Part shown: in pieces, positions 16,816 to 25,164 of the stretch | Layout of the letters: each line of letters opens with the position of its first letter | Numbering within the stretch: position 1 is the first letter of the stretch | Source of the DNA: DATBDE01 sp045805605 | GTDB taxonomy: Bacteria; Actinomycetota; Thermoleophilia; Solirubrobacterales; Solirubrobacteraceae | Assembly: GCA_045805605.1 (NCBI GenBank) | Contig: JBJMKX010000022.1 | Span: 16,862 to 80,861, forward strand | Reading direction: 5' to 3' | DNA: 64,000 nt | Notes under the pieces: generated by a model | Told to the model about the DNA's origin: nothing | What the model saw: the letters and a program-made list of their open reading frames with translations, nothing else | Database searches by the model: none | Translations under genes and position numbers: made by a program

Positions 16816-16999
16816 GCCGCGACGGTCCCACCGCCCCGGCCGGCCCTCAATTCCCCCCGAGGTAAGTGTGCGCGCTATCACGCCGGGCGCACCGTGCGCT
16901 CAAGCAACGCCAACCTGGCCGAAACGCTTTGAGCGACACCACCCCGACGGGGCACCCAGCTCGCGCCGCTTGGCCCCCTGTTGATCGCCCCTTGACATC

Positions 17000-18229
17000 A
17001 TGCTCGGCTTGGACGACGAACGCGTCAGTTCCCTTGCGCCGCCGCTGGAGCGCTTCGCCGAGCTGATCGTCCGGTTCGGCGCCAACGTCCAGCCTGGGCA
17101 GATCGTCGCCATCGGCTCCGAGCCGGGCAAGGAGCCGCTGACGCGCGCCGTGGCCGACGCCGCCTACCGGCACGGCGCGAAGTTCGTCGACGTCCAGTAC
17201 TTCGACCTGCACGTCAAGCGGTCGCGGATCCTGCACGCGCCCGAGGAAACCCTCGACTTCGTGCCCTCGTGGTACGGCGACCGCATCCTTGCGCTCGGCG
17301 ACCAGCGCGCCGCGCGCATAGGGCTGTCGGGGTCGGTTGCGCCGGGGCTCCTCGATGGGCTCGACCCCGCGCGCGCGGGGCGCGACCAGCTGCCGTTCGT
17401 GCGCGAGACCGGGATCGTCGTCAACGCCGCCACCACGAACTGGACGATCTCGCCGTGCCCGACCCCCGGCTGGGCCAAGCAGGTCCATCCCGGCCTGGAC
17501 GAGAAGGCCGCGCTCGCGCGCCTGTGGGAGCAGGTCGTGCACGTGTGCCGGCTCGATGAGGACGATCCGCAGCGGGCGTGGGAGAAGCGGATCGATGCGC
17601 TGGTGGCGGCGGCCGACGCGCTGAGCGCCCGCCGCTTCTCGGAGGTGCACTTCGAGGGGCCGGGCACCGACCTGCACGTTGGGCTGCTGCCGACCTCGAA
17701 GTGGATCTGCGCGCGGTTCCAGACCGTGGACGGGATCCGCCACATGCCCAACCTGCCGTCCGAGGAGGTGTTCTCGGCCCCCGATCCGCAGCGCGTCGAC
17801 GGCGTCGTGGCGGCGACCAAGCCGCTCGACCTGCAGGGCACGATCGTCGAAGGACTGAGGGTCCGGTTCGAGGGCGGCCGGGCGGTGCAGATCGATGCCG
17901 ACGCGAACGCCGACGCGCTGCGCGCTCGCGTCCAGCTCGACGAAGGCGCATCGCGGCTCGGCGAGGTCGCCCTGGTCGACCGCCAGGGCCGCATCGGCCC
18001 CCTCGACACTGTGTTCTACGACACCCTGCTTGACGAGAACGCCACCAGCCACGTGGCGCTGGGCAACGCCTACGCGTTCTGCGTCGACGACGCCGACCGG
18101 TCGCAGCTGAACACCAGCGCGATCCACATCGACTTCATGATCGGCGGCGACGCCGTCGGCGTGACGGGGGTGACCGGCGACGGCGAGCGGGTGCCGTTGC
18201 TGCGAGGCGGGGAGTGGCAGCTGCGGTAG
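17000..18229 (+). CDS. M29-family aminopeptidase (aminopeptidase T-like)
   Basis: The 409-residue cytosolic metallopeptidase matches thermophilic aminopeptidases: FAELIVRFGANVQPGQIVAIGSEPG at the N terminus, then the metal-binding half with HMPNLPSEEVFSAPD (Glu ligand), ENATSHVALGNAYAF (Glu/His) and NTSAIHIDFMIGGDAVGV (His and Asp). M29 enzymes bind two divalent ions and remove N-terminal residues from peptides. The gene stands alone, with 184 nt of upstream DNA opposite the DHA2 exporter, and ends just before the tRNA-Ser gene. Confidence 0.9.
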   Translation: MLGLDDERVSSLAPPLERFAELIVRFGANVQPGQIVAIGSEPGKEPLTRAVADAAYRHGAKFVDVQYFDLHVKRSRILHAPEETLDFVPSWYGDRILALGDQRAARIGLSGSVAPGLLDGLDPARAGRDQLPFVRETGIVVNAATTNWTISPCPTPGWAKQVHPGLDEKAALARLWEQVVHVCRLDEDDPQRAWEKRIDALVAAADALSARRFSEVHFEGPGTDLHVGLLPTSKWICARFQTVDGIRHMPNLPSEEVFSAPDPQRVDGVVAATKPLDLQGTIVEGLRVRFEGGRAVQIDADANADALRARVQLDEGASRLGEVALVDRQGRIGPLDTVFYDTLLDENATSHVALGNAYAFCVDDADRSQLNTSAIHIDFMIGGDAVGVTGVTGDGERVPLLRGGEWQLR

Positions 18230-18249
18230 CTACGCTGATCCCTCGTCCC

Positions 18250-18339
18250 GGAGGGGTGCCGGAGTGGTTGAACGGGCGCGACTGGAAATCGCGTAACGGG
18301 GGTCAACCTCGTTCGAGGGTTCGAATCCCTCCCCCTCCG
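18250..18339 (+). tRNA. tRNA-Ser (anticodon GGA)
   Basis: Acceptor arms GGAGGGG (18250-18256) and CCCCTCC (18332-18338) pair, with G discriminator at 18339. The anticodon stem is CGCGA/TCGCG around loop CTGGAAA, giving anticodon GGA, which reads UCC/UCU. A long variable arm, as in class II serine tRNAs, and GGTTCGAATCC T-arm follow. No CCA is encoded. The opposite-strand TetR gene ends one base away. Confidence 0.95.
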
Positions 18340-18340
18340 C

Positions 18341-18988
18341 TCAGTCTCTAAGAGCGCCGACAAGCGCCCGCTCGAGCATCCGGGCGTAGGCGCTGTCGCT
18401 CCAGTCCTGGTCGTCGACGAGTCGCAGGTAGACCGACTCGCTCGCCGTCAGCGCATAGATGACGTCGGCGGCGCGCTGCGGCGACATGCCCGTGCGCAGG
18501 ACCCGCGCGCGCCTGAGGGCCTTGGCGATGTCGAGCGCATCTGCGCGGGTGGCGGCGTGGCCGCGCTCGCGGAACTCGCGGAGGAGCGGGTCCTGGTTCC
18601 ATGCCGACTCGCCCACGGCGAGCAGGCGCGCGGCGCGGCGCATCAGCTGGGCGGAAGCGTCGGCGAGGCGGGCGAGCATCCGCTCGGGCGGCGCCTCCAG
18701 CACCGAGCGAAACCCGGCGCGGGCCATCAGCGGCGCCTCCTCGTCGCCGCCTCGAACGGCGACGCGGATGCACTCGTTGAGCAGGGCGGCCTTCGTCTCG
18801 AAGGACAGGTATACGGTGCGGTCCGAGACGCCGGCCGCGGCCGCCACTGCCGTCATCGTCGTCGCGGCGTACCCCTCGCTGGTGAAGAGCTCGGCGGCGG
18901 CGGCCCGGATCCGGCGCCGCGTCTCGCGCGCGGCTGCGGCACGCAGGGGCGATTGGTACGGCTTGCGGTTGACTTCGTCCGCAGACAT
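18341..18988 (-). CDS. TetR-family transcriptional regulator
   Basis: The 215-residue regulator has a TetR N-terminal HTH over about residues 20-65 (RRIRAAAAELFTSEGYAATTMTAVAAAAGVSDRTVYLSFETKAALL), followed by a helical ligand domain of no recognised class. It is divergent from the 96-residue ABM-like gene. An 11-bp palindrome, CAGTGCCACTG, lies in their 28-nt intergenic gap and could be its operator. Its stop abuts the tRNA-Ser gene. Confidence 0.87.
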   Translation of the reverse strand: MSADEVNRKPYQSPLRAAAARETRRRIRAAAAELFTSEGYAATTMTAVAAAAGVSDRTVYLSFETKAALLNECIRVAVRGGDEEAPLMARAGFRSVLEAPPERMLARLADASAQLMRRAARLLAVGESAWNQDPLLREFRERGHAATRADALDIAKALRRARVLRTGMSPQRAADVIYALTASESVYLRLVDDQDWSDSAYARMLERALVGALRD

Positions 18989-18994
18989 TGGCTA

Positions 18995-19005
18995 CAGTGC
19001 CACTG
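18995..19005. promoter_or_regulatory. Candidate TetR operator palindrome
   Basis: CAGTG-C-CACTG is an inverted repeat in the short gap between the divergent TetR gene (start 18988) and the small ABM-like gene (start 19017). Its position supports a shared operator; the short arms make it tentative. Confidence 0.35.
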
Positions 19006-19016
19006 AAGTTAACACG

Positions 19017-19307
19017 ATGAACGGGGGCACCACGGTGGTCGCACGAGTCGCAACCTTCAATACCTTGCCGGACGATCTCGACGACGGGTCGGTCGACCTG
19101 CTGCGGCAGACGATCCGGGAGACGCCGGGCTACGTCGCCGGCTTCCACCTGCGCGACCCGCAGACGAACAAGGCGCTGTCGGTCACGGTCTACGAGGACA
19201 TGGACGCGGTCGGGCGCGTGCGCGAGGCGATGGCCCGCCGCCCCGGCGATCGCAAGGTCGGCATCGACCCCGACGAGGTCGAGTTCTTCGAGGCGTTCGC
19301 CGTCTAG
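19017..19307 (+). CDS. Small dimeric alpha/beta-barrel (ABM-like) protein
   Basis: The 96-residue protein has the ferredoxin-like beta-alpha-beta pattern of antibiotic-biosynthesis-monooxygenase and related stress proteins: VARVATFNTLPDD, a helix with LRQTIRETPGYVAGFHLRDPQTNKALSVTVYEDMDAV, then VGIDPDEVEFFEAFAV. Such proteins form dimers and may catalyse cofactor-free oxygenation or bind heme. No catalytic residue can be assigned. The gene is probably controlled by the divergent TetR. A 157-nt non-coding stretch follows, in which I see nothing clear. Confidence 0.6.
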   Translation: MNGGTTVVARVATFNTLPDDLDDGSVDLLRQTIRETPGYVAGFHLRDPQTNKALSVTVYEDMDAVGRVREAMARRPGDRKVGIDPDEVEFFEAFAV

Positions 19308-19464
19308 GTGACCTGAGTCGTCATTTCGCGGGCACCTTCCCGGCGTCTGGGCGCGCCTGACGCCACCCGCGGGAATCGCCGATGCTTTGACATCGACTCA
19401 TCCCGCGTGCGTCGTCAGCCACGCCCAGCCACTTGGGAAGCTGAGCCCGAACTTCCGACTCAGG

Positions 19465-20718
19465 TCAACAGCGTCGCGCGGCCACGGGGCTGCGCTCATC
19501 GGCCGCCAACTGCTCGACCGCCTCGGCCGCCGCCACTGGGCCGCCCGCCGCGCGGAAGGCGTCGGCCACACGGCGCGCTCCCTCGCCTCGCTTCATCGCC
19601 CGCATGACGGCGGCGCGCAGGCGTGCCGGCGACAGTCTTCCGGCCGGCAGACGGGTTCCCGCGCCCGCAACCTCAACGCGGCGCGCCACCTCGAGCTGGT
19701 CGCGCCCGAACGGCACCACACACACCGGCACACCTCGGGCAAGCGCCTTTTGCGTGGCGCCCATGCCGCCATGGGTCACCGCGCACGCGGCCCGGTCCAG
19801 GATGGGAGCATGGGGGGCGAAGCGCACCACGGTGGCGTTGGCGGGCGCGTCGAAGCGGCCGGGGTCGCCGGCGGGAACCGTGGCGATCACGTGGACCGGC
19901 TCGCCGCCGAGCGCCTCGAGCGCGCAGGTCACGAGCCGGCCGTCCTCCTGGAACTCCGACGACGTGGTCACGAGCACGATTGGCTTCTCGAGGTCGTCGA
20001 GCCAGGCGGGCGGCTCGGTCGGCGGGTCCCAGTCACACGGGCCGACCATGCGCACGTTCGGCGGCCAGTCCCTGCGGGGATACTCGAACGGCTCGCTTGT
20101 CAGATAGAGGAGCAGGGGCGGGGCGGCGAACAGGTCGCTGGCGCCGGCGATGGGCGGCACGCCGGCCCGGGCCCGGACCTGGTTCAGGCGCCGCCCCACG
20201 ATGCGCTCGAGCGAGCCGAAGACCAGCGGTCGCAGCGCCGCGTCGCGCAGCCGGCCCGGGCGGCCGCGGGCTGGCCGCAGGCCGGGGCCGAAGGGCGGTG
20301 CATCCTTCGAGCGCAGCGGCAGCGGGTAGGGGCACCACGATGCCCATGGACCGCCCCAGGCCTCGGCGGCGGCCATCGCCCCCCATGTCGCCACGTCGAC
20401 GAGCAGCAGGTCGGGGCGCGCCTCCTCGATCGCGCGGCGCAGGTCCGGCACCTCGTACTGCGCCCGCTGGCAGAAGATCCGCACCGAGCGCTTCAGCGCC
20501 CCCAGCGGCGTCCGCGCCTCGTAGTCGTGGTGCTCGACCCGTTCGACCGCGGGGTCGATCGGGCCCGCTTCGAAGCCACGGGCGCGCATGCGGTCGACCT
20601 CCGAGCGAAGCGTCCGAAGCGCGATGTCGTGGCCTCGCCGGTGCAGCTCGTCGAGGATCGGGGTGACCGGGAACAGGTGCCCCCGCGCCGGGGACGTGTA
20701 AGCGAGGATGCGGGCCAT
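19465..20718 (-). CDS. GT1-family glycosyltransferase (MGT/UGT type)
   Basis: The 417-residue GT-B enzyme begins MARILAYTSPARGHLFPVTPILDELHRRGHDI, as in macrolide and aglycone glycosyltransferases. The C-terminal donor site reads FAPHAPILDRAACAVTHGGMGATQKALARGVPVCVVPFGRDQLEVARRVEVAGAGTRL, containing the HGG and D-Q nucleotide-sugar residues. It probably glycosylates a small lipophilic acceptor with an NDP-sugar, perhaps for detoxification. The start codon overlaps the stop of the TetR gene (TGATG), so the two form one coupled operon. Confidence 0.88.
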   Translation of the reverse strand: MARILAYTSPARGHLFPVTPILDELHRRGHDIALRTLRSEVDRMRARGFEAGPIDPAVERVEHHDYEARTPLGALKRSVRIFCQRAQYEVPDLRRAIEEARPDLLLVDVATWGAMAAAEAWGGPWASWCPYPLPLRSKDAPPFGPGLRPARGRPGRLRDAALRPLVFGSLERIVGRRLNQVRARAGVPPIAGASDLFAAPPLLLYLTSEPFEYPRRDWPPNVRMVGPCDWDPPTEPPAWLDDLEKPIVLVTTSSEFQEDGRLVTCALEALGGEPVHVIATVPAGDPGRFDAPANATVVRFAPHAPILDRAACAVTHGGMGATQKALARGVPVCVVPFGRDQLEVARRVEVAGAGTRLPAGRLSPARLRAAVMRAMKRGEGARRVADAFRAAGGPVAAAEAVEQLAADERSPVAARRC

Positions 20719-21320
20719 CACGCTCCCGCCAGCATCGGTTCGAGCAGCTCGACGAGCGCGAGCTCGGCCTGGCGGCGGCTGAGTCCGGCGTCGCGGCGCA
20801 GCAGCTTCCAGGTGTAGACGTCGCAGACGGCTACGAGCTGTGCGAGCCGCCGGTCGCGCTCGACTCCGGTCCGCCCAGCGAGGGCGGGGGCAAGGACGCG
20901 CGCGCACCAGTCGCGGTGGAGCGCGCGGCCGCGATCGGCGATCTCGCGCAGGCCGGGCACTCGGTCCTCCTCGGCGAGCAGCCGCAGCACGCGGTCGCCG
21001 AGCGCCTCGTAGTGGTCGAAGAGCACGTGCACCGCGCCTGCCGGGTCGCCTGTGGGTGCCTCGTCGCGCTGGCGGCGCACGCGCTCAGCCTCGCGTTCGG
21101 CGGCCGCGGCCAGCAGGCCGTCGCGGCCGCCGAAGCGGCGGATGACCGTCTGCACGCTTACGCCCGCATGTCGAGCGACGTCCTCGAGTGAGACGTCGGC
21201 CGGTCGCTCCCAGAAGAGCTCGACGGCGGCGTCGAGGATGCGGTCGGCGGTCGCGGCAGCGGCCCGTGCCCGGGCCACCATGCGGTATGGGCGGGGAGCG
21301 GCGACCCGCGCCGATTTCAT
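20718..21320 (-). CDS. TetR-family regulator of the GT1 gene
   Basis: The 200-residue regulator has an HTH at about residues 22-66 (ATADRILDAAVELFWERPADVSLEDVARHAGVSVQTVIRRFGGRDGLL). A TGTTAG-N5-CTAACA palindrome begins at the first base of its own ATG, so autorepression is likely. With the glycosyltransferase co-transcribed, the ligand may be the compound that is glycosylated; this is an inference. Confidence 0.88.
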   Translation of the reverse strand: MKSARVAAPRPYRMVARARAAAATADRILDAAVELFWERPADVSLEDVARHAGVSVQTVIRRFGGRDGLLAAAAEREAERVRRQRDEAPTGDPAGAVHVLFDHYEALGDRVLRLLAEEDRVPGLREIADRGRALHRDWCARVLAPALAGRTGVERDRRLAQLVAVCDVYTWKLLRRDAGLSRRQAELALVELLEPMLAGA

Positions 21321-21336
21321 GTTAGAAACCCTAACA
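21320..21336. promoter_or_regulatory. TetR operator TGTTAG-N5-CTAACA
   Basis: A perfect 6-bp inverted repeat with a 5-nt centre lies immediately upstream of, and touching, the TetR start codon. No room is left for a Shine-Dalgarno sequence if transcription begins nearby, which suggests a leaderless or near-leaderless autorepressed message. Confidence 0.65.
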
Positions 21337-21398
21337 CTAAATCTGCGGTGCTGCCACCGCTGGGTGAAAGCGCCGCCCGCCCTACCCGGTCGTCGCCC

Positions 21399-22313
21399 TC
21401 AGCCCGCGGCCTCGCTCGGACGCGGCTGGTCGCGCGGTGGCGGATCGGCGAATACCAACTCCGGCACCGTGACGAGCCTGAAGCCCTTCGCGCGCAGCCC
21501 CTTGATGATCTGAGGCACGGCCGCGAGGGTCTGCGAGCGGTCGCCCCCGCCGTCGTGCATGAGCACGATCGAGCCGGGCTTGGCCTGGCTAAGCACGGTC
21601 TTCACGATCGACGGGGTACCGGGGAGCTTGTAGTCCTCGGTGTCGACGTCCCACAGAGCCATGAGCAGGTGGTTGCGCTTGAGGATGCCGACGGTCGCAT
21701 CGTCGAACGAGTTGCCCGGCGGGCGGAAGAGGCGAGGGGCCGGCAGGCCGGCGTCCCGCATCTGACGGGCTCCGTCGAGGATCTCGCGCTCCTGGTCGGG
21801 CTTGCCCAGCGTGGCGAGCATCTGGTGGTCGACCGTGTGGTCGCCGACCTCGAACCCGTGCTGGACGGCCTGGCGGGTGGCGTCGCCGAAGTCCTTGAGC
21901 TGCTTGGTGATGACGAAGAAGGTGGCGGGCGCGTGGTTGTCACGCAGCACCTTCAGAAATTGCGTCGTCAGCGGTCCGGGCCCGTCGTCGAAGGTGAGGG
22001 CGACCAGCCTCTGGTTGGGCGTGCCGCGCGAGACGTAGGGCGTGTAGGTCAGGACGCCGTCGATGGCGCGGACGCCGCGGCCGTGGGCGGCGGCGGCGGT
22101 GTCCGGGGGCGCCGTGAGCGGCTTGAGCTGGTCCTCGGCACGCTCGGAGCCGGCGTCGCCACCGAAGGCGCTGGTGACGAGCAGTACGAGCAGCACGAGC
22201 AGGAGCAGCAGGCCGGCCCCCGCGCCCAGCCGGCGTCGGCGGTACTGGCGCTGGCGCTCGAGGGCTCGCTTGCGGGCGCGTGCGCGCCTCTGGGCCTCCT
22301 GGTCTGCCGCCAT
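21399..22313 (-). CDS. Polysaccharide deacetylase (NodB family), membrane-anchored
   Basis: The 304-residue protein has a basic cytoplasmic N terminus, one TM segment (about residues 31-47, GLLLLLVLLVLLVTSAF) and an extracytoplasmic NodB domain. Motifs are LVALTFDDGPGPLTTQFL (catalytic and metal Asp pair), EVGDHTVDHQML (His ligands) and RLFRPPGNSFDD, with IVLMHDGGGDRSQTL near the end. Family enzymes remove N- or O-acetyl groups from peptidoglycan, chitin-like polymers or exopolysaccharide. It is divergent from the large repeat protein at 22471. Confidence 0.9.
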   Translation of the reverse strand: MAADQEAQRRARARKRALERQRQYRRRRLGAGAGLLLLLVLLVLLVTSAFGGDAGSERAEDQLKPLTAPPDTAAAAHGRGVRAIDGVLTYTPYVSRGTPNQRLVALTFDDGPGPLTTQFLKVLRDNHAPATFFVITKQLKDFGDATRQAVQHGFEVGDHTVDHQMLATLGKPDQEREILDGARQMRDAGLPAPRLFRPPGNSFDDATVGILKRNHLLMALWDVDTEDYKLPGTPSIVKTVLSQAKPGSIVLMHDGGGDRSQTLAAVPQIIKGLRAKGFRLVTVPELVFADPPPRDQPRPSEAAG

Positions 22314-22470
22314 CGTCCCCGCACGAGGGTAGCCGCGCGACCAGCGGCAAGGCCGCACCTGCTGCACCGCAAAAATGCCCAAATTGCGGCGAAGGGCGCC
22401 GCGCCAGGTTTTACACGCGGCGCTTGCACGGCTCGGGCCGATCCTGCAAGCCTTGTGTCGCTCGCGTCGT

Positions 22471-24822
22471 ATGTCGCTGCTCGTTCCCCCGTCCAGCGTC
22501 CGTTTCCGCACGGTCGCGCTCGTCGTCGTCGCGGCGTTTTTCGCCGTGGCCGCGTGGTGCGCGCCGGCCTCCGCGGCAACGGTCTCGGCGAGCGGCCCGA
22601 TCGTCTCGGTGCGGGACGAGACCGGCACGGCCAACGCTCTGGCGATCGCCGTCGCCGGCAGCACCGTGACGGTGTTGGACACCCGCACGCCGCCGACCGC
22701 CGGGAGCGGCTGCGCCCAGCCCGCCTCCGATCGGGTGACGTGCACGATCGTCGGCTTGGCCGCGCTGGCAGTCGACGCCGGCGCGGGTGACGACGCCGTG
22801 GCGGTGACCGGCACGGTGGCGGCGACCATCGCCGACGGGCCGGGCGACGATCGCGTGACCGGCGGCGCCGGCGACGACGTGTTCGCGATGGGGACCGGCG
22901 CCGACGTCGTCTCGGGCGGCCCGGGGAGGGACACAGCCGACTACTCGGGGCGGGCCAGCGCGGTGAGCGCAAGGCCCGACGGCGTGGCCGACGACGGCGA
23001 GGCGGGCGAGCACGACAACGTGGGCACGGACCTCGAGGACCTGGCCGGAGGAGCGGCCGACGACCACCTCACCGGGTCGACCGGCCCGAACGCGCTGAAC
23101 GGGAACGGGGGCAGCGACACGCTGAGCGGCGACGCCGGCGCCGATCGCATCGACGGCGGTGCCGGCAACGACCGGCTCGACGGGGGCGCCGACGACGACG
23201 CCCTCGGCGGTGGCGCCGACGACGACTCGCTCGACGGCTGGGACGGCGGCGACCGGCTCCACGGCGACTCGGGCAACGACCGGCTCACCGGCGGCGCGAA
23301 CGACGACGAGGTCGCCGGCGACGAGGGGAACGACGCGCTGACCGGCGACTCGGGGGGCGATCGACTCGACGGTGGCGCCGGCGACGACCGCCTCGAGGGT
23401 GGGACGGACGGCGACTCGCTCGCGGGCTCGGCCGGCAACGACAGGCTCGGCGGCGGCGACGGCGACGACTCCCTCGCCGGCGCGGCAGACAACGACACGC
23501 TGGACGGAGACGACGGCGCCGACCGGCTCGACGGCGGCTCCGGCGACGACCACCTCGACGGTGGCGCCGGCAACGACTCCGGCGGCGGCTCGGAGGGCGC
23601 CGACGTGATCACCGGCGGCGACGGCCTCGACACCTTCGACGGCGGCCCCGGCGCGGACACCATCGACGGTGGCGGCGGCACCGACCTGCTCCTCGGCGGC
23701 GACGGCCCCGACCAGGCCCTCGGCGGCGCCGGCGACGACGTCGTGAGCGGCGGCCCCGGCGCCAATACGCTCGCGGGCGGCGCAGGCGCCGACACCCTCG
23801 CCGGAGGACCCGACGCCGACGCGATCGACGGTGACGCCGGGGACGACGCCGTCGCGGGCGGACCGGGGCCCGACAGCCTGGACGCCGGTTCCGGCGACGA
23901 CCGCATCCTCGGCGGCGACGGCGACGACCGAGCCAAGGGGGACATCGGCGACGACGCGTTCGACCTCGGCGCCGGCGACGACGTCTTCGACGCAGGCGAC
24001 GGCAGCGACGCCGTCACCGGCGGCGACGGCAACGACAAGGGCGTCGGAGGCCCCGGCCCCGACCAGCTCGACGGCGGCGACGGCGCCGACGCTCTCGTCG
24101 GCGGCGACGGCAACGACCTCGTCACCACGGGCGCCGGCGCCGACCGCCTCGCGGGTGGCAGGGGCCGCGACCGCCTCAGCGCGGGCTCGGGCGTCGACAA
24201 GGTCTGGGTCCGCGACGACGAGCGCGACCGCGTCAACTGCGGCAGCGGTCGCGACCGCATCGACACCGACGGCATCGACCGGCTCGTCTCATGCGAGCGC
24301 ACCGACCTGCCCACGCCCGTCCCCGACCCCGATCTGCCCGGCCTCGGGCCGGCCGACGACCTCGGTCCGGCCGGAACGGTCGGCGGCCTGCGCAAGTTCG
24401 TCGGCGGTGGCCGCATCGTGCCGATTCCGGGCTTCCCCGGCGAGCGCGTCGACGCCCGCCTGCTGCCCGACATCCGCTACATGCGCGCGAAGTACCACAT
24501 CCGCATCACCGACGGCTACTCGCTGCAGCCCATCCACAAGCACAACGGCGAGCACCCGATCGGCGCGGCGGTGGACATCGTCCCCGGCCCGGGCGGCACC
24601 TGGAACGACATCGACCGTCTGGCGAAATGGGCCGAGCCCCGCCAGAACCATCCGCGCGCGCCGTTCCGGTGGCAGGGCTACGACGGGGACTACAACCACG
24701 GGCGGGGCGACCACCTCCACCTGTCGTGGATCCACGGGGCGGCCCGATTCGGTCATCCCGCTGCGTGGATTCTCACCTTCGAGGTGAAGGAGTTGAGCCC
24801 GGTAACCCCCGCGGCCGCCTAG
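22471..24822 (+). CDS. Secreted RTX-type repeat protein with C-terminal M15-like peptidase domain
   Basis: The 783-residue protein starts MSLLVPPSSVRFRTVALVVV with a signal peptide ending ASAA. Residues about 120-610 contain tens of GGxGxDxLx nonapeptides (such as GGAGNDRLDGGADDDAL), the calcium-binding beta-roll of hemolysin-type repeats. A Pro-rich linker leads to residues about 640-783, where EHPIGAAVDIVPG and GRGDHLHLSW match the HxxxxxxD and HxH zinc ligands of M15 D-Ala-D-Ala carboxypeptidase-like enzymes. Calcium-dependent folding outside the cell and cell-wall cleavage are plausible. The repeats run in Gly/Asp-rich codons. Confidence 0.85.
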   Translation: MSLLVPPSSVRFRTVALVVVAAFFAVAAWCAPASAATVSASGPIVSVRDETGTANALAIAVAGSTVTVLDTRTPPTAGSGCAQPASDRVTCTIVGLAALAVDAGAGDDAVAVTGTVAATIADGPGDDRVTGGAGDDVFAMGTGADVVSGGPGRDTADYSGRASAVSARPDGVADDGEAGEHDNVGTDLEDLAGGAADDHLTGSTGPNALNGNGGSDTLSGDAGADRIDGGAGNDRLDGGADDDALGGGADDDSLDGWDGGDRLHGDSGNDRLTGGANDDEVAGDEGNDALTGDSGGDRLDGGAGDDRLEGGTDGDSLAGSAGNDRLGGGDGDDSLAGAADNDTLDGDDGADRLDGGSGDDHLDGGAGNDSGGGSEGADVITGGDGLDTFDGGPGADTIDGGGGTDLLLGGDGPDQALGGAGDDVVSGGPGANTLAGGAGADTLAGGPDADAIDGDAGDDAVAGGPGPDSLDAGSGDDRILGGDGDDRAKGDIGDDAFDLGAGDDVFDAGDGSDAVTGGDGNDKGVGGPGPDQLDGGDGADALVGGDGNDLVTTGAGADRLAGGRGRDRLSAGSGVDKVWVRDDERDRVNCGSGRDRIDTDGIDRLVSCERTDLPTPVPDPDLPGLGPADDLGPAGTVGGLRKFVGGGRIVPIPGFPGERVDARLLPDIRYMRAKYHIRITDGYSLQPIHKHNGEHPIGAAVDIVPGPGGTWNDIDRLAKWAEPRQNHPRAPFRWQGYDGDYNHGRGDHLHLSWIHGAARFGHPAAWILTFEVKELSPVTPAAA

Positions 24823-25154
24823 GACGCCGGTTGCTCCGGCGCCTCGACCCGCTCCGGCGCTTCCAACCTCTCCGGGCCCGCCGCCGGGTCGACCTCGGAG
24901 GCGGCGTCGACCGCATCGACCGGCATCGCGAAGACGATGTGGCGGCGCGCCACCGCGATGTACTCGTGCCGGGAGGTCGACCCGTCGCCGCCGACGGCCT
25001 CCATCACCACGTCGGTCAGCGAGATGAAGTCGCGGTCCGCCGAGTTCAGGAAGTCGGACATCCGGCTGCGGTAGCCCTCGCGCGGCAGCGTCAGCGACCC
25101 GAAGATCCGGTAGCGGTCGGTCTCGACCAGCACGCGCTCAGAGCGATGCTGCAC
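24819..25154 (-). CDS. Conserved actinobacterial protein of unknown function
   Basis: The 111-residue protein begins SERVLVETDRYRIFGSLTLPREGYRSRMSDFLNSADRDFISLTDV, a beta-rich block that recurs widely in actinobacteria and that I think belongs to DUF6812. The C-terminal 30 residues are Ala/Pro/Glu-rich and likely disordered. No catalytic pattern is visible. It lies 10 nt downstream of the phosphotriesterase-family gene (same strand) and overlaps the end of the repeat protein by 4 nt. Confidence 0.65.
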   Translation of the reverse strand: MQHRSERVLVETDRYRIFGSLTLPREGYRSRMSDFLNSADRDFISLTDVVMEAVGGDGSTSRHEYIAVARRHIVFAMPVDAVDAASEVDPAAGPERLEAPERVEAPEQPAS

Positions 25155-25164
25155 GCGTAAGACC

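Noticed and set aside
18250..18339. tRNA-Ser as an integration site for a genomic island
   Set aside because: No integrase gene and no repeated tRNA 3' end could be found downstream.
22941..24473. Long open frames opposite the RTX gene (for example 22941-24473 minus)
   Set aside because: They are Ser/Pro-rich mirror translations of the Gly/Asp repeats with no domain; the plus strand has signal peptide, repeats and peptidase motifs.
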